A stretch of 64,000 nt of DNA from Steromphala cineraria (lineage: Eukaryota; Mollusca; Gastropoda; Trochida; Trochidae): contig OU744726.1 in NCBI GenBank assembly GCA_916613615.1, forward strand, positions 21,517,515 to 21,581,514, in the 5' to 3' direction. Position 1 is the first letter of the stretch. Every line of letters starts with the position of its first letter. Positions 61,606-64,000 of this stretch are shown here, one piece after another. The notes under the pieces were generated by a model, which was given only the letters and a program-made list of their open reading frames with translations, was not told the DNA's origin and did not search any database. A program made the position numbers and the translations under genes.

Positions 61606-61863
61606 AGGGGCAGTAGCACGTCTTCAGTGGGAATATAAGGTGTTGTCAGGAAAATGAAAATAAATGGTTCCAATTGATCGATCCCCTTCACACTAAAATG
61701 GTCGTCAATGGACTTGTGAATATCTATAATTTGTTCTCTGATTATGGATGATTGGTGTGTGTAATGAGATTGTTAACACTATTAAAATGATAATTTAGCA
61801 TTAACGTATACTATCAGTAGAAAATTTAAAATATAAAATTTTCAAAAAATGTGTGCTGCCCCT
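61606..61863 (+). mobile_element. MITE, copy 4
   Basis: Same 258-bp shortened form, flanking TTAA sites and neighbours as copy 2: a duplicate of that insertion, not an independent one. Confidence 0.9.
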
Positions 61864-62981
61864 TTAAAGGTTGACAAGAAGAAATGAGTTATAGATAAAC
61901 ATATAAAAATATCTCTTTCATGGACACCAACAGACAGAGTAAAAGTGTTGCTACCTAAATGATAAAATTTTAACTGTGTGCATAAAAATGCACTTTGGAG
62001 TGATATTTCAGTTTCGAAAAAAAGTACTCTAGCGTCACTTCATCACAGTTGCAAAATCCTTTCGATTTGTTATGCCTTTACTCGAATATAGATTGTATTA
62101 CGTTTCGGTTGCATTTTTCATATACTGTGATGTGATTATAAAATCTCTCCGGAATAGATATAATTAAAGATTCTTTGTTTGCAATGAAAGGAATCATAAT
62201 ACTCCCAATCAAAATTGATTTAGGTCATCTTGCGTAAGTATTTATTTGTTTTGCATTCTCCAACTAATACATTTTGTAAACACTCTTAAATCTATCATGT
62301 GTAAGTTAATAACTAAATAATGTTATTAAACACGAGATTAAAGTGCTTTTACTTGTCTATAAGTTATCCTTCTTATATACCACACTGTCACACTACCTTG
62401 CTGATGAAGCTGGAATATTGTTCAACGTGGCATTCATTGTAAGATACGAACACTCTTTAATGTGTTGATGTTTTAACATGAATCAATGACTTGGTTTTTG
62501 TTCTGGTGTTGTGCAATAAAACTAATCTTTAAATGAATATTTTCGGAGCTTTTCAATTTCAAAGTGTTAGTCTTGTTCTGAATTGTTTCTAATGATATTT
62601 CTTATTGTTTTAAAGTTTGTATTGGACATCCTTATGTCTTGTTGATCACATTAATCAACTTAAACAATGAACATCTTTGTACAAGGGGTTTCATAAGAAT
62701 TTACATTATACCATCCTACATACCAGGAGAAAGCAATATGCGCAAATGGATGTTTCCATGGAAAGATGAGCTTCGAAACATTTGAGAACACCAACTGGTC
62801 AATGGTTGGTCAACATATATTTGTGCTTCTCTGAAATACCTTACGGAAAAGGACTGCCTGAGTCATGAAAAAAGCACAGTGTTAATCATTTCAGAGGTGA
62901 CAACAACATTTTCTATTATCTGAATTTGTTTGGTCTTAGAACTGATAACACGGTTTCTTAACATCTGAAAATGTTGGGTTG

Positions 62982-63100
62982 TAGGATAACGAAGTACATA
63001 AAGAGCACACAGAAAACGCACTTGTCTCACTCAACTCGCTCCTAGAGACAACTTAACGACCCCTCAACAGTTCGAGTGTCCCACCAACCTGGTTACTTTA
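62982..63100. repeat. S-like island, copy 6
   Basis: Nearly identical to 32375-32490, as expected inside the recent duplication. Confidence 0.5.
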
Positions 63101-63965
63101 TTGAGTTACTGTCATTGCATTTTTGTTAACTTGTTTGAAAAAGGCCAAACAGCCTGCATGGTTAAAATAATATTGATTGGTGCTACAAAAGTTTGGATAG
63201 AGCTAATGAAGCTATAGACACATGTTTTAACATCTGTATAGAATATTCACCTCGTGGTAAAAGTTTTTAGTAATCTAAAGTGAAGTTCTGTTATTGTGTC
63301 CGTTGGTTTATTTACATCTGTTGCCAGAACATGCAGAAAAAAATTAAAAGGTTGAGGCAATACTAGAGATTGAAAATACTCTTATCACCTTTCATAAACA
63401 ATTTTGTTTATTGAACGAAAACATCGGTTGAAAAAATTATCATTATGTTACCTTTTATGTCGATTGAATGTTGAATTATAGGTCCTAGTGGGAAATTGGC
63501 TATCACATGCAACAAAGACTTTATGACAGACAGCTGTTCATAAAACCTTAATTAAGTGCCCTTTTTGTAGTCAAAGCTTGGTATTTGTAAGTTAAATATC
63601 AATGGACGTTGACCCCTGACCGTTTAATCTAAATGCATTTTGAAATCTACCTTCCGTGTGAATGGTACTTTGGAACGTTGTACATACTTATTCAAAACGT
63701 CATGTTAGTTAACAGATTGTAAGTTTATCAACTATTTCTGAAATAGATTTATGCTTGTGTTGGTAGAAATGATTAAACATTATGTTAAGGAAGTTTAAAT
63801 TTTAACAATAAAAATATTATTGCATATAAAAGGATGTCCTAAGGTATAATTTGTCCCTTCATAATAGGTTAAAAATCATAAGAATAACATATGAGATGAT
63901 AATCTCCTCTAAATGTCATTTCATTTTGACTTCACAAGTTTGCTATCACAATTTCCGTCTCACAG

Positions 63966-64000
63966 AGGTAGCTCAATTCATAAATTCCTACTATAGCAGC
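63966..64000 (+). other. tRNA-like or exon-like segment, second copy (cut)
   Basis: Keeps the AG boundary (CCGTCTCACAG) and the AGGTAGCTCAATTCATAAA text of 33358, with one change (AAATTCC for AAATCC plus A). The window ends before the B-box-like part. Confidence 0.3.

Larger units (their letters stand above)
52361..64000. repeat. Young macro-repeat, long unit 2 (cut by window end)
   Basis: Follows long unit 1 from 52367 (matching 21096) to the window end (matching 33392). It lacks the GTGAG relic at 26.5 kb and about 75 bp near 26.65 kb but has a 20-bp segment (57371 region) missing from unit 1. The GH10-like exon and fold-back of unit 1, if present here, would lie beyond 64000. Confidence 0.85.
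60967..64000. repeat. Near-identical partner of 30360-33392
   Basis: The offset is 30607 at the left and 30608 at the right end, so there is almost no indel over 3 kb, and substitutions are few by eye. The right limit is hidden by the window edge. Confidence 0.92.

Overview
The window looks like non-coding eukaryotic DNA. It is AT-rich, has no dense gene layout, and its only long open reading frames belong to one retrotransposon. Three things suggest a mollusc, probably a gastropod: a GTGAG-type short repeat relic at 26.5 kb, a dispersed repeat at 50.5 kb built around a 'TTACAGAGTTATTGCCC' phrase, and a possible GH10-type terminal exon. This assignment rests on recognition of repeat families, not on any database search.

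Layout. A satellite of eleven 133-bp units lies at 336-1797. From about 1.8 to 12.8 kb there is an old, strongly diverged series of repeat units; short islands (called P, Q, S and T here) recur in the same order while the DNA between them has mostly drifted. From 12.85 kb to the end the window is a much younger tandem array. Using one landmark (the stretch ATATCTTAAATCAG at 12857, 21096, 40109 as a close variant, and 52367) it resolves into a short unit of about 8.2 kb, a long unit of about 19 kb, a second short unit, and a second long unit cut by the window end. The first and third resemble each other most, as do the second and fourth. The simplest reading is a tandem duplication of about 27 kb, each copy holding one short and one long unit. 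Insertions made after the duplication show as filled versus empty sites: an L2/CR1-like LINE (46.1-49.9 kb), a TTAA-flanked MITE (43.6 kb), a dispersed repeat (50.5 kb) and a GTGAG relic (26.5 kb).

Coding content is sparse. The LINE carries an endonuclease frame and a reverse transcriptase frame separated by a frameshift. A minus-strand exon at 34.9-35.1 kb resembles the C-terminus of mollusc GH10 proteins. An island in every young unit reads, on the plus strand, as a short helical segment like helices 2-6 of a CARD domain, mostly broken. A tail-like ORF at 60.7 kb has a frameshifted twin at 30.1 kb. I therefore read the array as amplified, decaying DNA that may descend from a gene family, with no demonstrably intact host gene in view. 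From 30.36 kb (and 60.97 kb) onward the two long units become almost identical, a sharp step from the 80-95% similarity to the left.
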